Positions 1-8,111 of a stretch of DNA of 64,000 nucleotides are shown in pieces. A model generated the notes under the pieces. It searched no databases, was not told where the DNA came from, and worked only from the letters and a program-made list of their open reading frames with translations. Origin of the DNA: Sphingomonas sp. PP-CE-3A-406 (GTDB lineage: Bacteria > Pseudomonadota > Alphaproteobacteria > Sphingomonadales > Sphingomonadaceae); contig NZ_RCWY01000002.1 of assembly GCF_003688625.1 (NCBI RefSeq), positions 558,001 to 622,000 of the forward strand, in the 5' to 3' direction. Positions within the stretch are counted from its first letter, which is position 1. The number at the start of each line of letters is the position of its first letter. The position numbers and the translations under genes are program-made.

Positions 1-1
1 C

Positions 2-1165
2 GATGCTGTGCTCGCCACGCCAGCCGCGATCCAGCTCCCCCCGCCGGGCTTCGACCGCGCCTCGATCCTGTCCGAAGCGCGCAGCCTCGCGGAGGGCCGT
101 AGCTTCGGCGCGTTCCACGGGCTCGCCCGCACGCTCGCCCCGTCCTACGCCGCGGCGCAATCGCGCTACGACTGGATCGCCACAGCCGCCGCGCTGCTGC
201 TCGCCTTCGCCGGCGGCGCGTTCGCCTTCACCCGCGTGAAGCCCGGGTTCGGCGCGCGGACGCAGATCGAGCGGGTGGTGATGCTGATGCTGCTCGGCGC
301 GTCGCTGATCGCGATCCTGACCACGGTCGGCATCGTCGCGTCGCTGCTGTACGAGTCCGCGCGGTTCTTCTCGGTCGTGCCGATCACCGATTTCCTGTTC
401 GGCACGCACTGGAGCCCGCAGGTCATCGACGGCCGCGATCCGGGCGCGTCGCTCGGTGCGGTGCCGTTGTTCTGGGGGACGTTCTTCATCGGCGCGGTGA
501 TCGCGATGATCGTCGCGATTCCGTTCGGTCTGATGAGCGCGATCTACCTCACGCAATATGCCGCGCCCAACACGCGCAAATGGATGAAGCCGATCCTCGA
601 GGTGCTCGCGGGCGTGCCGACCGTCGTCTACGGCTATTTCGCCGCGCTGACCGTCGCGCCCGCGGTGCGTGACCTCGCCGTATCGGTCGGGATCAGCCGG
701 GCGTCGTCGGAGAGCGCGCTCGCTGCGGGCCTCGTGATGGGCATCATGATCATCCCGTTCGTGTCGTCGATGGCGGACGATTCGATCGCCGCGGTCCCCT
801 CGTCGATGCGTGACGGCAGCCTCGCGATGGGCGCGACCTCGTCCGAGACGATCCGCCGCGTGCTGCTCCCGGCCGCGCTACCCGGTGTGGTCGGCGGCGT
901 GCTGCTCGCCGTGTCGCGCGCGATCGGCGAGACGATGATCGTCGTCATGGCCGCGTCCGGCGTCGCGACGCTGACGCTCAACCCGTTCGCCAGCACGACC
1001 ACAGTCACCAAGCAGATCGTCGATCTGCTGACCGGCGAGGCCGAGTTCGACAGCCCCAAGACGCTCGCCGCGTTCGCGCTGGGCCTGACGCTGTTCGTGG
1101 TCACGCTCCTTCTCAACATCGTCGCGCTGCGCGTCGTCAAACGGTACCGCGAAGCCTATGAGTGA
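2..1165 (+). CDS. pstC: phosphate ABC transporter permease PstC (5' partial)
   Basis: Inner-membrane permease of the high-affinity phosphate importer PstSCAB; with PstA it forms the channel that takes phosphate from periplasmic PstS. The frame is open to the left edge (codons at 2 and 5 are sense, and GTG at 8 is probably internal), so the N terminus is missing and about 387 codons are visible. The C-terminal half is a typical binding-protein-dependent permease domain with several hydrophobic segments and an EAA-type loop (MGATSSETIRRVLLP) that contacts the ATPase. The visible N-terminal part has two more membrane segments, as in the longer PstC proteins of alphaproteobacteria. The stop overlaps the pstA start by 8 bases, indicating translational coupling in a pst-pho operon. 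pstS and phoR would be expected to the left of the window. Confidence 0.93.
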   Translation, partial: DAVLATPAAIQLPPPGFDRASILSEARSLAEGRSFGAFHGLARTLAPSYAAAQSRYDWIATAAALLLAFAGGAFAFTRVKPGFGARTQIERVVMLMLLGASLIAILTTVGIVASLLYESARFFSVVPITDFLFGTHWSPQVIDGRDPGASLGAVPLFWGTFFIGAVIAMIVAIPFGLMSAIYLTQYAAPNTRKWMKPILEVLAGVPTVVYGYFAALTVAPAVRDLAVSVGISRASSESALAAGLVMGIMIIPFVSSMADDSIAAVPSSMRDGSLAMGATSSETIRRVLLPAALPGVVGGVLLAVSRAIGETMIVVMAASGVATLTLNPFASTTTVTKQIVDLLTGEAEFDSPKTLAAFALGLTLFVVTLLLNIVALRVVKRYREAYE

Positions 1166-2456
1166 CACGCTCGTGCCCCAGATTCCGGTGACCAATGCGG
1201 AGCCGGTGCGCCGCGTGCCGACCGACTGGACGACGCAGGCGATGCAATCGCGCATTCGCCGCCGCTATGCATCCGAGCGTCGTTTTCGCTTTGCCGGGCT
1301 CGCCGCGGTGTGGCTGTCCGCCGCGTTCCTCGCCTACCTGCTGATCACGATGGTGATGCAGGGCGCGAGCGGGTTCGTCGAGACGCGCGTGTCGCTCCCG
1401 GTCGATCTCGCCGCCGCCAAGCTGCCGATCGAGCCCGCGCGCCTCGTCGGCCGCGGTGCCGATCTCGCGCTAGCCGGTGCAGGGCTGGAAGGCACCGTCG
1501 ACCTTGCCGCGACCAAGGCGTTCGGCAAGGACGGCACCGACCTTCTCTCCGACGGCGCCTGGGCGGTGGTGCGCGATGCGATCAAGGCCGACCCGTCGCT
1601 GCTCCAGCGCAAGAGCGTGTTCGAAGTCCCCGTCTCCAGCCCGATCGACGTCGCCGCCAAGGGCAACGGCACGCGCGACGCCGAAGCGGTCGTCGCGCGG
1701 CTGAAGGCGAGCGGGGCGCTGACCCGCGGGTTCAACGCGGGCTTCCTCACCTCGGCGGACTCGACCGATGCCACCCGTGTCGGGATCTGGGGGGCGTTCA
1801 AGGGGTCGCTGTTGACGATGATCGTCACGTTGCTGCTGGCGTTCCCGATCGGCGTGCTGTCCGCACTGTACCTCGAGGAATATGCGCCGAAGAACCGTTG
1901 GACCGACCTGATCGAGGTGTCGATCAACAACCTCGCCGCGGTGCCGTCGATCATCTTCGGCCTGCTCGGGTTGGCCGTGTTCCTCGGCACGTTCGGGATG
2001 CCGCGTTCGGCACCGATCGTCGGCGGCCTCACGCTCGCGCTGATGACGATGCCCGTGATCGTCATCGCCGGGCGCAACGCGATCAAGGCCGTCCCCCCAT
2101 CGATCCGCGACGCCGCGCTCGGTATCGGCGCATCGCCGGTGCAGGTCGTCTTCCACCACGTCCTGCCGCTCGCTTTGCCCGGTATCCTCACCGGCACGAT
2201 CATCGGCATGGCACGTGCGCTGGGCGAGACCGCGCCGCTGCTGATGATCGGCATGCGCGCGTTCATTGCAGCCCCGCCGTCCGGGCTAAGCGATCCCGCG
2301 ACCGTGCTGCCCGTCCAGATCTTCCTCTGGTCCGATCAGGTCAGCCGCGGCTTCGTCGAGAAGACCTCCGCCGCGATCATCGTCCTGCTCGTGTTCCTGC
2401 TCGCGATGAACGGCGTCGCGATCTACCTCCGCAACCGATTCGAGACCCGCTGGTGA
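1158..2456 (+). CDS. pstA: phosphate ABC transporter permease PstA
   Basis: Second permease subunit of the PstSCAB phosphate importer. It has 432 residues, longer than the roughly 300 of E. coli PstA. The extra length is a cytoplasmic/periplasmic N-terminal region (about residues 20-190, one membrane segment near 47-68) like the DUF3333 extension found in alphaproteobacterial PstA. The permease domain follows from about residue 215, with an EAA-type loop ([17 protein letters not shown]) near residue 320. The ATG at 1158 lies inside the end of pstC. The stop codon overlaps the pstB ATG by one base (TGATG), so pstC, pstA and pstB are translationally coupled. Confidence 0.95.
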   Translation: MSDTLVPQIPVTNAEPVRRVPTDWTTQAMQSRIRRRYASERRFRFAGLAAVWLSAAFLAYLLITMVMQGASGFVETRVSLPVDLAAAKLPIEPARLVGRGADLALAGAGLEGTVDLAATKAFGKDGTDLLSDGAWAVVRDAIKADPSLLQRKSVFEVPVSSPIDVAAKGNGTRDAEAVVARLKASGALTRGFNAGFLTSADSTDATRVGIWGAFKGSLLTMIVTLLLAFPIGVLSALYLEEYAPKNRWTDLIEVSINNLAAVPSIIFGLLGLAVFLGTFGMPRSAPIVGGLTLALMTMPVIVIAGRNAIKAVPPSIRDAALGIGASPVQVVFHHVLPLALPGILTGTIIGMARALGETAPLLMIGMRAFIAAPPSGLSDPATVLPVQIFLWSDQVSRGFVEKTSAAIIVLLVFLLAMNGVAIYLRNRFETRW

Positions 2457-3235
2457 TGCCAAAACCTTTCAAGCCTCCCGTCCTCAAGATGACGGCGCGC
2501 AACGTCTCCGTCGCCTATGGCAGCAAGATCGCGATCAACGACGTCTCGATCGACGTCGACCAGGACGAGGTGGTCGCGTTCATCGGCCCGTCGGGCTGCG
2601 GCAAGTCGACCTTCCTGCGCACGCTCAACCGCATGAACGACACCGTCGCGAGCGCGCGCGTCACCGGCGAGATCAAGCTCGATGGCCAGGATATCTATTC
2701 GCCCGACATGGACGTGGTGCAGCTCCGTGCCCGCGTCGGCATGGTGTTCCAGAAGCCCAACCCGTTCCCGAAATCGATCTACGAGAACGTCGCGTATGGC
2801 CCGCGCATCCATGGGCTGGCGGGCGCCAAGGCCGATCTCGACCGGATCGTCGAGAAGTCGCTGCGACGCGCCGGCCTGTGGGACGAGGTCAAGGATCGCC
2901 TCTCGGACAGCGGCACCGCGCTGTCGGGCGGCCAGCAGCAGCGACTGTGCATCGCACGTGCGATCGCGGTCGATCCCGAGGTCATCCTGATGGACGAGCC
3001 GTGCTCGGCACTCGATCCGATCGCGACCGCCAAGATCGAGGAGCTGATCCACGAACTGCGCGGACGCTACGCCATGGTGATCGTCACGCACAACATGCAG
3101 CAGGCCGCGCGCGTCAGCCAGAAGACCGCGTTCTTCCACCTCGGCACGCTGGTCGAATACGGCAACACCTCGGACATCTTCACCAATCCCCGCGAAGAGC
3201 GGACCAAGGATTACATCACCGGCCGCTACGGCTGA
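2456..3235 (+). CDS. pstB: phosphate ABC transporter ATP-binding protein PstB
   Basis: ATPase that powers phosphate import and takes part in PhoU/PhoR signalling. It has 259 residues, the normal PstB length. It shows Walker A (GPSGCGKST), the PstB-like stretch [10 protein letters not shown] right after it, a Q-loop ([10 protein letters not shown]), the ABC signature ([16 protein letters not shown]), Walker B ([12 protein letters not shown]) and the H-loop ([10 protein letters not shown]). The ATG at 2456 is chosen because it overlaps the pstA stop (TGATG) and gives the standard PstB N terminus; the frame stays open upstream through pstA only by chance. Confidence 0.97.
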   Translation: MPKPFKPPVLKMTARNVSVAYGSKIAINDVSIDVDQDEVVAFIGPSGCGKSTFLRTLNRMNDTVASARVTGEIKLDGQDIYSPDMDVVQLRARVGMVFQKPNPFPKSIYENVAYGPRIHGLAGAKADLDRIVEKSLRRAGLWDEVKDRLSDSGTALSGGQQQRLCIARAIAVDPEVILMDEPCSALDPIATAKIEELIHELRGRYAMVIVTHNMQQAARVSQKTAFFHLGTLVEYGNTSDIFTNPREERTKDYITGRYG

Positions 3236-3249
3236 GTGGGGAAACGACC

Positions 3250-3939
3250 ATGAACACGCATACGGTCAAGGCCTTCGACAACGACATCGGCGAGCTCCGC
3301 GGGTTGATCTCGCAGATGGGCGGGCTCGCCGAGGACGCGATCGACAAGGCGATGCAGGCGCTGCAACGCAACGACCTCGCGCTCGCCGAACAGGTCCGCG
3401 TCGCCGACAAGCAGATCGACGTCATCGAGGCGGAGGTCGAGCGGCTCGCGGTGCGGATCATCGCCCTGCGCGCACCGATGGCGGTCGATCTTCGCGAGGT
3501 GGTCGCCGCGCTGAAGATCGCGGGCGTCGTCGAGCGGATCGGCGATTACGCCAAGAATATCGCCAAGCGCGTGCCGATGATCGAGAGCGAGCACCGGATC
3601 GAGCCGATCTCGATCCTGCCCGCGATGGGTCGGATGGCGAGCGAGATGGTTCACGACGTGCTCGACGCGTTTGCCGCGCGCGACCCCGAGGAAGCCGTCC
3701 GCGTCGTCGAATGCGACAATGCGCTAGACGATTTCTACGACAGCATATTTCGCACGCTCGTCACCTACATGGTCGAGAACCCCAGGACGATCGGCCAGGT
3801 CGCGCATCTGCTGTTCGTCGCCAAGAACCTTGAGCGGATCGGCGATCACGCGACCAACGTCGCCGAGATGGTCTATTTCGCCGCGACCGGCACGCAGATG
3901 GTCGATCGCGAACGCGGCATAAAGAAGGAGCAGGCATAA
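3250..3939 (+). CDS. phoU: phosphate signalling regulator PhoU
   Basis: Cytoplasmic negative regulator that links PstB activity to the PhoR/PhoB two-component system, keeping PhoB inactive when phosphate is plentiful. The 229-residue protein contains two PhoU three-helix repeats with the characteristic metal-binding motifs: ERIGDYAKNIAKR near residue 97 and ERIGDHATNVAEM near residue 195. The ATG at 3250 is 14 bases after the pstB stop, with GGGGAAACG as a plausible ribosome-binding site. The stop overlaps the phoB start by one base (TAATG). Position between pstB and phoB is the classical arrangement. Confidence 0.96.
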   Translation: MNTHTVKAFDNDIGELRGLISQMGGLAEDAIDKAMQALQRNDLALAEQVRVADKQIDVIEAEVERLAVRIIALRAPMAVDLREVVAALKIAGVVERIGDYAKNIAKRVPMIESEHRIEPISILPAMGRMASEMVHDVLDAFAARDPEEAVRVVECDNALDDFYDSIFRTLVTYMVENPRTIGQVAHLLFVAKNLERIGDHATNVAEMVYFAATGTQMVDRERGIKKEQA

Positions 3940-4631
3940 TGGCGCGCGCAAAGATGCTGTTGGTCGAGGACGACGCCGCCCTCGCCGAATTGCTGGTCTG
4001 GCATTTCAAGCGCGAGGATTTCGAGATCGCGCATACCCCCGATGGCGAGGAAGCCTTGTTGCTCGCCAAGGAGAAGGTGCCCGACATCGTCCTGCTCGAC
4101 TGGATGGTCGAGGGGCTGTCGGGGATCGAGGTGTGTCGTCGCCTGCGTCGCGCGCCCGAGACGCAGAACGTGCCGATCATCATGCTCACCGCGCGTGGTG
4201 AGGAAGAGGATCGCGTGCGGGGGCTGGAGACCGGCGCCGACGATTACGTGACCAAGCCCTTCTCGCCGCGCGAACTGGTCGCGCGCGTCGGGGCGGTGCT
4301 GCGCCGCGTCCGCCCTGCCCTCGCCGGCGAAGCGCTCAGCTATGCCGACATCGAGATGGACACGGTCGGCCACAAGGTCCGTCGCTCGGGCGAAGTCGTG
4401 TCGCTCGGACCGACCGAGTTTCGTCTGCTTAAGCATTTCCTTGAGCATCCGGGCTGGGTGTTCTCGCGCGAACGGCTGCTCGATGCGGTCTGGGGCCATG
4501 ATTCGGATATCGAGAGCCGCACGGTCGACGTGCACATCCGGCGGTTGCGGAAAGCGATCAACGTCGGCGAGCGTCCGGACATCATCCGCACCGTTCGTTC
4601 GGCGGGCTATTCGCTCGACACGGGCGGCTGA
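3939..4631 (+). CDS. phoB: phosphate regulon response regulator PhoB
   Basis: DNA-binding response regulator that activates Pho-regulon genes when phosphorylated by PhoR. Residues 1-120 form a receiver domain with the acidic pair D11/D12, phospho-acceptor D54 (IVLLDWMVEG), the switch threonine in IIMLTARG and the lysine in YVTKPF. Residues about 135-230 form an OmpR/PhoB winged-helix domain ending in VDVHIRRLRKAIN and RTVRSAGYSLD. It is the last gene of the pst-phoU-phoB unit, coupled to phoU by a one-base overlap. No phoR lies downstream, so the kinase gene is either upstream of the window or elsewhere. Confidence 0.95.
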   Translation: MARAKMLLVEDDAALAELLVWHFKREDFEIAHTPDGEEALLLAKEKVPDIVLLDWMVEGLSGIEVCRRLRRAPETQNVPIIMLTARGEEEDRVRGLETGADDYVTKPFSPRELVARVGAVLRRVRPALAGEALSYADIEMDTVGHKVRRSGEVVSLGPTEFRLLKHFLEHPGWVFSRERLLDAVWGHDSDIESRTVDVHIRRLRKAINVGERPDIIRTVRSAGYSLDTGG

Positions 4632-4758
4632 ACCGCTGTCCCGATATGGGTCTAGCGGCGGGCCGAATGGAATCGGTTGCGAAACGAAGGACCCAAGCGC
4701 GACTTAGTGCGTTCAACCGTCGCGCTACCAAAATGGTGCACCCATTTAGGAGATTCGT

Positions 4759-5100
4759 ATGAAGTCCATTCTTCTCGCCGCCGCCGCTCTTCTCGCGACG
4801 CCCGTGATCGCCCAGACGGCTCCGGCCGATCCCGCAGCGCAGACGGCACCCGCCGATCCCGCAGCGCAGGCCGCACCCGCCGACCAGGCGGCACCGGCAC
4901 CTGCCGATCCGGCAGCGGCAGCACCCGCCGATGCCGCCGCGCCGCCGGCCGCACCGATGGCGCCCCCCGCACCGCCAGCAGGTGCAGGCAAAATCGTCTT
5001 CGGTCAGCCGACCGTGACGCCTCCGACGCCCGCACCGGCCGACTATCCGGTCTGCTCGAAGACGGTCAAGGACGGCTGCCGCAACCGCGGCGGCAAGTAA
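4759..5100 (+). CDS. small exported Ala/Pro-rich protein
   Basis: Unrecognised 113-residue protein. Residues 1-18 are a signal peptide (MKSILLAAAALLATPVIA, then QTAP), so it should be periplasmic or outer-membrane associated. Residues 20-75 are low complexity, built from degenerate repeats of the type APADPAAQT, suggesting an extended spacer. The C-terminal 40 residues are less biased and contain two cysteines (YPVCSKTVKDGC) that could form a disulfide. AGGAG lies 6 bases before the ATG. It is 127 bases downstream of phoB and probably separately transcribed. Function unknown. Confidence 0.75.
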   Translation: MKSILLAAAALLATPVIAQTAPADPAAQTAPADPAAQAAPADQAAPAPADPAAAAPADAAAPPAAPMAPPAPPAGAGKIVFGQPTVTPPTPAPADYPVCSKTVKDGCRNRGGK

Positions 5101-5107
5101 GTCCGGC

Positions 5108-5137
5108 GGCAAGCGGCGGGTGATCCTGCCGCTTGCC
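5108..5137 (+). terminator. hairpin after the Ala/Pro-rich gene
   Basis: A perfect 10-base-pair inverted repeat (GGCAAGCGGC / GCCGCTTGCC) with a 10-base loop starts 7 bases after the stop codon. There is no strong T-tract, so it could be a weak terminator or an mRNA-stabilising hairpin. Confidence 0.45.
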
Positions 5138-5195
5138 TAGCTGGCTTTACGTTCTAGGAAAGGCGCTCCAACTATAAGAGAGGGGCGCCTTTTCC

Positions 5196-6095
5196 ATGTC
5201 TATCAGCTTTGAAAATCGAGTCGCGATCGTTACCGGTGCAGGCGGCGGCCTTGGCCGGGAATATGCGCTAGAACTCGCGCGGCGCGGCGCCAAGGTGGTC
5301 GTCAACGATCTCGGCGCCTCGCGCGACGGTACCGGCCATTCCGACGCCGCACTGAAGGTCGTCCAGGAAATCGAAGCGGCCGGCGGCGAGGCGATGTCGA
5401 ACGGCGGCAGCGTCACCGACTACGACCAGATGATCGAGATGGTCGCGCGTGCCTCCGAGAAATGGGGCGGCGTCCACATCCTCATCAACAACGCCGGCGT
5501 GCTGCGCGACAAGAGCTTCGCCAAGATGGAGCCAGCCGACTTCAAGTTCGTCGTCGACGTCCACCTCAACGGCTCGGCCAACGCCACCAAGGCGGTGTGG
5601 GACACGATGCGCAGCCAGAATTACGGCCGCATCCTGATGACCGCGTCGTCGACCGGTCTGTTCGGCAATTTCGGGCAGGCCAACTACGGCGCCGCCAAGC
5701 TAGGTCTTGCCGGCCTTACCAAGACGCTCGCGATCGAGGGCGCGAAGAACAACATCAAGCTCAACACGATCGCCCCGACCGCGGGCACGCGGATGACGCA
5801 GGACATTTTCCCCGAGGAAGCGTTCAAGGCCTTCTCTCCCGACAAGGTCGCCCCCGCCGCGGTGTTCCTGGTGTCGGAGGATGCGCCCACCAACATGATA
5901 GTCGGCGCCGGCGCGGGTGTGTTTCAGGCGGCGTACGTGACGCTGACGCAGGGCAAACTGCTGACCGGTGACGATCTGTCGGTCGAAGGGGTCGCCGCGC
6001 ACTGGGACGCGATCATCGACCGTGTCGGGGAAATCGTTCCCCAGTCGGGGTCGGAACAGTCGATGAGCATCCTGGCCAAACTACAGGGTCGCTAG
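5196..6095 (+). CDS. SDR family NAD(P)-dependent oxidoreductase
   Basis: Short-chain dehydrogenase/reductase of 299 residues. It shows the Rossmann motif TGAGGGLG near residue 14, the structural NNAGV motif near residue 95, the catalytic serine region (MTASSTG) and the active-site YGAAK motif near residue 166. The insert VVNDLGASRDGTG after the second strand and the overall length resemble the 3-hydroxyacyl-CoA dehydrogenase part of multifunctional enzyme type 2 and related bacterial enzymes, so a role in beta-oxidation or hydroxy-lipid metabolism is likely. Substrate cannot be read from the sequence. The start at 5196 follows a GAGAGGGGCG ribosome-binding region. It stands alone. Confidence 0.88.
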   Translation: MSISFENRVAIVTGAGGGLGREYALELARRGAKVVVNDLGASRDGTGHSDAALKVVQEIEAAGGEAMSNGGSVTDYDQMIEMVARASEKWGGVHILINNAGVLRDKSFAKMEPADFKFVVDVHLNGSANATKAVWDTMRSQNYGRILMTASSTGLFGNFGQANYGAAKLGLAGLTKTLAIEGAKNNIKLNTIAPTAGTRMTQDIFPEEAFKAFSPDKVAPAAVFLVSEDAPTNMIVGAGAGVFQAAYVTLTQGKLLTGDDLSVEGVAAHWDAIIDRVGEIVPQSGSEQSMSILAKLQGR

Positions 6096-6170
6096 AATTC
6101 CTGCACCCGTGCATCGCCGTCGGCCACGGACGACACGGCATGTGCGGTGAGAGGCCTTATTCCGCTCGAG

Positions 6171-6527
6171 TCATTTGGCGTAAGGGTCGTTCAACGCCGC
6201 CAGCCAGCCGGCGGAGGGTGGGGCAATGACATGCCCTGCCACCCGTCGCGCCCTGGCAAGCGCGAGATCGATCGGTTCGTGGAACCGTAATCCGGCAAGG
6301 CCCGCCCTCACCCACATCACATCGGCGGCCATATGCTCGACCCTGCCGATCACCAGCACGACCACGTCGCCTACGGCCATTTTGACGGGTTGCACGATGC
6401 ACATCCCCATCTCGGAGATGTTGGTCACCCGGTGAGCGGTACTACCCGCTCGGCCGGCCTGAAAAACATCCGCACTCAACATGACGCTGGTCCGCGTCGC
6501 CCGTCCAAGGAATGTCGAAGGTTGCAT
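6171..6527 (-). CDS. PilZ domain protein
   Basis: A 118-residue single-domain protein that resembles PilZ, the cyclic-di-GMP-binding fold. The N terminus has the arginine-rich motif (GRATRTSV) and the following strand carries NISEMG, fitting the (D/N)xSxxG part of the ligand site. Later strands alternate hydrophobic residues (VVVLVIGRVEHMAADVMWV) as in PilZ beta-barrels. The arginine motif is RxxR rather than the canonical RxxxR, so binding of c-di-GMP is likely but not certain. It is on the minus strand downstream of the phasin gene. The N-terminal start is uncertain. Confidence 0.72.
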   Translation of the reverse strand: MQPSTFLGRATRTSVMLSADVFQAGRAGSTAHRVTNISEMGMCIVQPVKMAVGDVVVLVIGRVEHMAADVMWVRAGLAGLRFHEPIDLALARARRVAGHVIAPPSAGWLAALNDPYAK

Positions 6528-6633
6528 CGCTCACGTCTGCAGGAGTGCGGGAGATGATCGGAAGCCTTTCAGCTCCAGACCGAACCAGGACACCCTGCCC
6601 AACAAGACGTCCCGGACCGACATACGGCGACTG

Positions 6634-7044
6634 TTACGTGTCGCCGTTCCGCAGCGGCGCGACCGCATCCTTGCCGAAGCGCATGATCAGTTCGCCGATC
6701 TCGCGGGCCTGGCTCATGCTGCGCTGGCTCTGCTCGCGCAGATAGTCGCCCTGGATCTTCAGGACCTGCTGAAGGTCCTTGGCGCTCGCCGCCTCGCGCA
6801 TCGCGGTGAACGCTTCGCGCGCGTTCTGCTCGGCCTGATCGATCATCGTCTTGCCGATCGTCGCGCTGCCCTCGGCGATCTTCTCGCCCGATTGCTTCAT
6901 CGCCTCGCCGGCACGCTTGGCGGGCTCGGCGACCTTCTCGGAAAAGCTGGCCCGCGCGGTGTCGGCGCCTTCGCGAATCCGGTCGGCGGTCGCTTTCGCA
7001 TAGTCCGCACCCTGATCGATCGCGCTTTTGACTTCGTCGGCCAT
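6634..7044 (-). CDS. phasin family protein
   Basis: A 136-residue helical, Ala/Glu/Lys-rich protein of the phasin type; phasins coat polyhydroxyalkanoate granules or act as granule-related stress proteins. There is no signal peptide or membrane segment. Residues 1-60 carry short repeats around KATADRIREGADTAR and GEAMKQSGEKIAEG. The C-terminal half (LKIQGDYLREQSQRSMSQAREIGELI) matches the phasin core pattern. The ATG at 7044 is preferred over an upstream in-frame start because AAGGAACG lies 7 bases before it. It is divergent from the tetR gene. No PHA synthase is in the window. Confidence 0.85.
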   Translation of the reverse strand: MADEVKSAIDQGADYAKATADRIREGADTARASFSEKVAEPAKRAGEAMKQSGEKIAEGSATIGKTMIDQAEQNAREAFTAMREAASAKDLQQVLKIQGDYLREQSQRSMSQAREIGELIMRFGKDAVAPLRNGDT

Positions 7045-7174
7045 GATCTCGTTCCTTTCGATTCCACCGGTCACGGCTCTTTCAACCGGCACGTGCCGCA
7101 ATGGTTGCACAAACGAAACACCGATCGCCAGTATGATCTTGCGGTAACTGGACCTTTTGACGCGTCCGCCCTAT

Positions 7175-7188
7175 ATACCGACCGGTAT
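7175..7188. promoter_or_regulatory. TetR operator 1, overlapping the tetR start
   Basis: The 14-base palindrome ATACCGACCGGTAT overlaps the first two bases of the tetR ATG (7187) and the end of a TATATA -10-like box (7172-7177). The same TATATACCGAC(C/T)GGTAT string recurs at 7876-7892 in front of the efflux operon. Binding here would give autorepression. No Shine-Dalgarno sequence precedes the ATG, so a leaderless tetR transcript is possible. Confidence 0.8.
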
Positions 7189-7801
7189 GAATAGGCTTTG
7201 CACGCTCACCGCCCCCAAGGGCCGCCCCCGCGAGTTCGATCTCGACCAGGCGTTGGCGGGTGCGCTGCGCGTATTCTGGCGCAACGGCTACGAAGGCGCG
7301 TCGATGGCGGAACTGACCGCCGAGATGGGGATCACCAAGCCCAGCCTCTATGCCGCGTTCGGCAACAAGGAGGCGCTGTTCCACAAGGCGCTCGACCTCT
7401 ACGAGCGCGAGAAGTTGGCCTATATGACGTCCGCGCTCGACGCGCCGACCGCGCGGGCCGTAGCGGAAAACCTGCTCCGCGGTGCGTTGCAGATGCAGAT
7501 GAGCACCTGCGATCCCAAGGGTTGCCTGAGCGTCATCAGCAGCGTCGCGTGCAGTGCGGAAGCCGAGCCGATCAAGGCCGAAGTCGCCAAGCGCCGCGCG
7601 TCGTCCGAAGCCGCGCTGATGAAGCGGTTCGACGAAGCCAAGGCCGCGGGCGAGTTCCCCGATGGGCTCGAGTCGCATGCACTGATGCGCTACCTGTTCG
7701 CGATCATGCAGGGACTGTCGATTCAGGCCGGCTCGGGCGCTAGCTGCACCGAACTCCAGCAGCTCGTCGAGACCAGCATGCTCATGTGGCCAACCAAATA
7801 G
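7187..7801 (+). CDS. TetR/AcrR family repressor of the adjacent RND efflux operon
   Basis: A 204-residue TetR-type regulator. Residues about 12-62 form the helix-turn-helix domain (FDLDQALAGALRVFWRNGYE ... MGITKPSLYAAFGNKEALF) and the rest is the ligand-binding helical domain. It contains a cysteine group, C108 and C113 (CDPKGC), C122 and one near the C terminus, which could make it redox or electrophile responsive. ATG 7187 is chosen because the operator palindrome ends on it; a TTG at 7157 would put the operator inside the coding region. Three copies of the palindrome (7175, 7831, 7879) bracket the gene, arguing for autoregulation and control of the RND operon downstream. Confidence 0.9.
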   Translation: MNRLCTLTAPKGRPREFDLDQALAGALRVFWRNGYEGASMAELTAEMGITKPSLYAAFGNKEALFHKALDLYEREKLAYMTSALDAPTARAVAENLLRGALQMQMSTCDPKGCLSVISSVACSAEAEPIKAEVAKRRASSEAALMKRFDEAKAAGEFPDGLESHALMRYLFAIMQGLSIQAGSGASCTELQQLVETSMLMWPTK

Positions 7802-7830
7802 ACACGGTTTCTACCGCGCCGCGGGAAAAA

Positions 7831-7844
7831 ATACCGGCCGGTAC
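7831..7844. promoter_or_regulatory. TetR operator 2 (upstream, auxiliary)
   Basis: ATACCGGCCGGTAC differs from the perfect palindrome only in its last base. It lies 10 bases before the TTGACT -35 box of the efflux operon promoter and 48 bases before operator 3 (start to start), a spacing that would allow two dimers to flank the promoter. Confidence 0.7.
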
Positions 7845-7853
7845 AAAAGTCTG

Positions 7854-7881
7854 TTGACTAGATGAACGTCAGGTTTATATA
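7854..7881 (+). promoter_or_regulatory. sigma-70 type promoter of the RND operon
   Basis: TTGACT (7854-7859) and TATATA (7876-7881) are separated by 16 bases. The -10 box runs directly into operator 3, so repressor binding should block RNA polymerase. Transcription would start near 7888-7890, leaving a leader of about 220 bases before the first gene. Confidence 0.75.
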
Positions 7882-7892
7882 CCGACTGGTAT
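7879..7892. promoter_or_regulatory. TetR operator 3, overlapping the -10 box
   Basis: ATACCGACTGGTAT has palindromic ATACC/GGTAT arms and overlaps the TATATA box by three bases. It is nearly identical to operator 1 at the tetR start. Confidence 0.8.
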
Positions 7893-7989
7893 CGAAGCTC
7901 TCTCCTACTTCGGATGGGGCAGCCGGGGACACCAACCCATGACCACGGTTAAAACTTAGGCTTCGGCCGAACTTTCGACAATTCCAAGC

Positions 7990-8088
7990 GGGCAAGCGCG
8001 GCACGGTGATGTGCCGGCAACGACCGCGCGCGCCTCGCGACCAGCTGACGTCGGTGGACCGTCCACCGACGAAGGCCAGCGCTTGCCC
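7990..8088 (+). ncRNA. structured leader of the RND operon (candidate cis-acting RNA)
   Basis: The 310-base interval from the tetR stop to the next gene contains the promoter and operators and then this foldable segment. GGGCAAGCGC (7990-7999) is a perfect complement of GCGCTTGCCC (8079-8088). Between them are GGCAC/GTGCC (8000-8004 with 8011-8015) and CGTCGGTG/CACCGACG (8049-8056 with 8064-8071), giving an outer stem that encloses two hairpins. The fold ends 23 bases before the first start codon. No known riboswitch is recognised. The six-codon ORF at 7939-7959 (MTTVKT) lies upstream of the fold. Confidence 0.45.
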
Positions 8089-8111
8089 AAGATCAAAAGG
8101 GGGACAATCCC

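Noticed and set aside
7157..7162. TTGACG as the -35 box of tetR
   Set aside because: It is only 9 bases from the TATATA box, too close for a sigma-70 promoter.
7939..7959. Six-codon ORF (MTTVKT) in the RND operon leader as an attenuation leader peptide
   Set aside because: It has a weak ribosome-binding site, no rare or regulatory codon run, and its position relative to the fold does not suggest classical attenuation.
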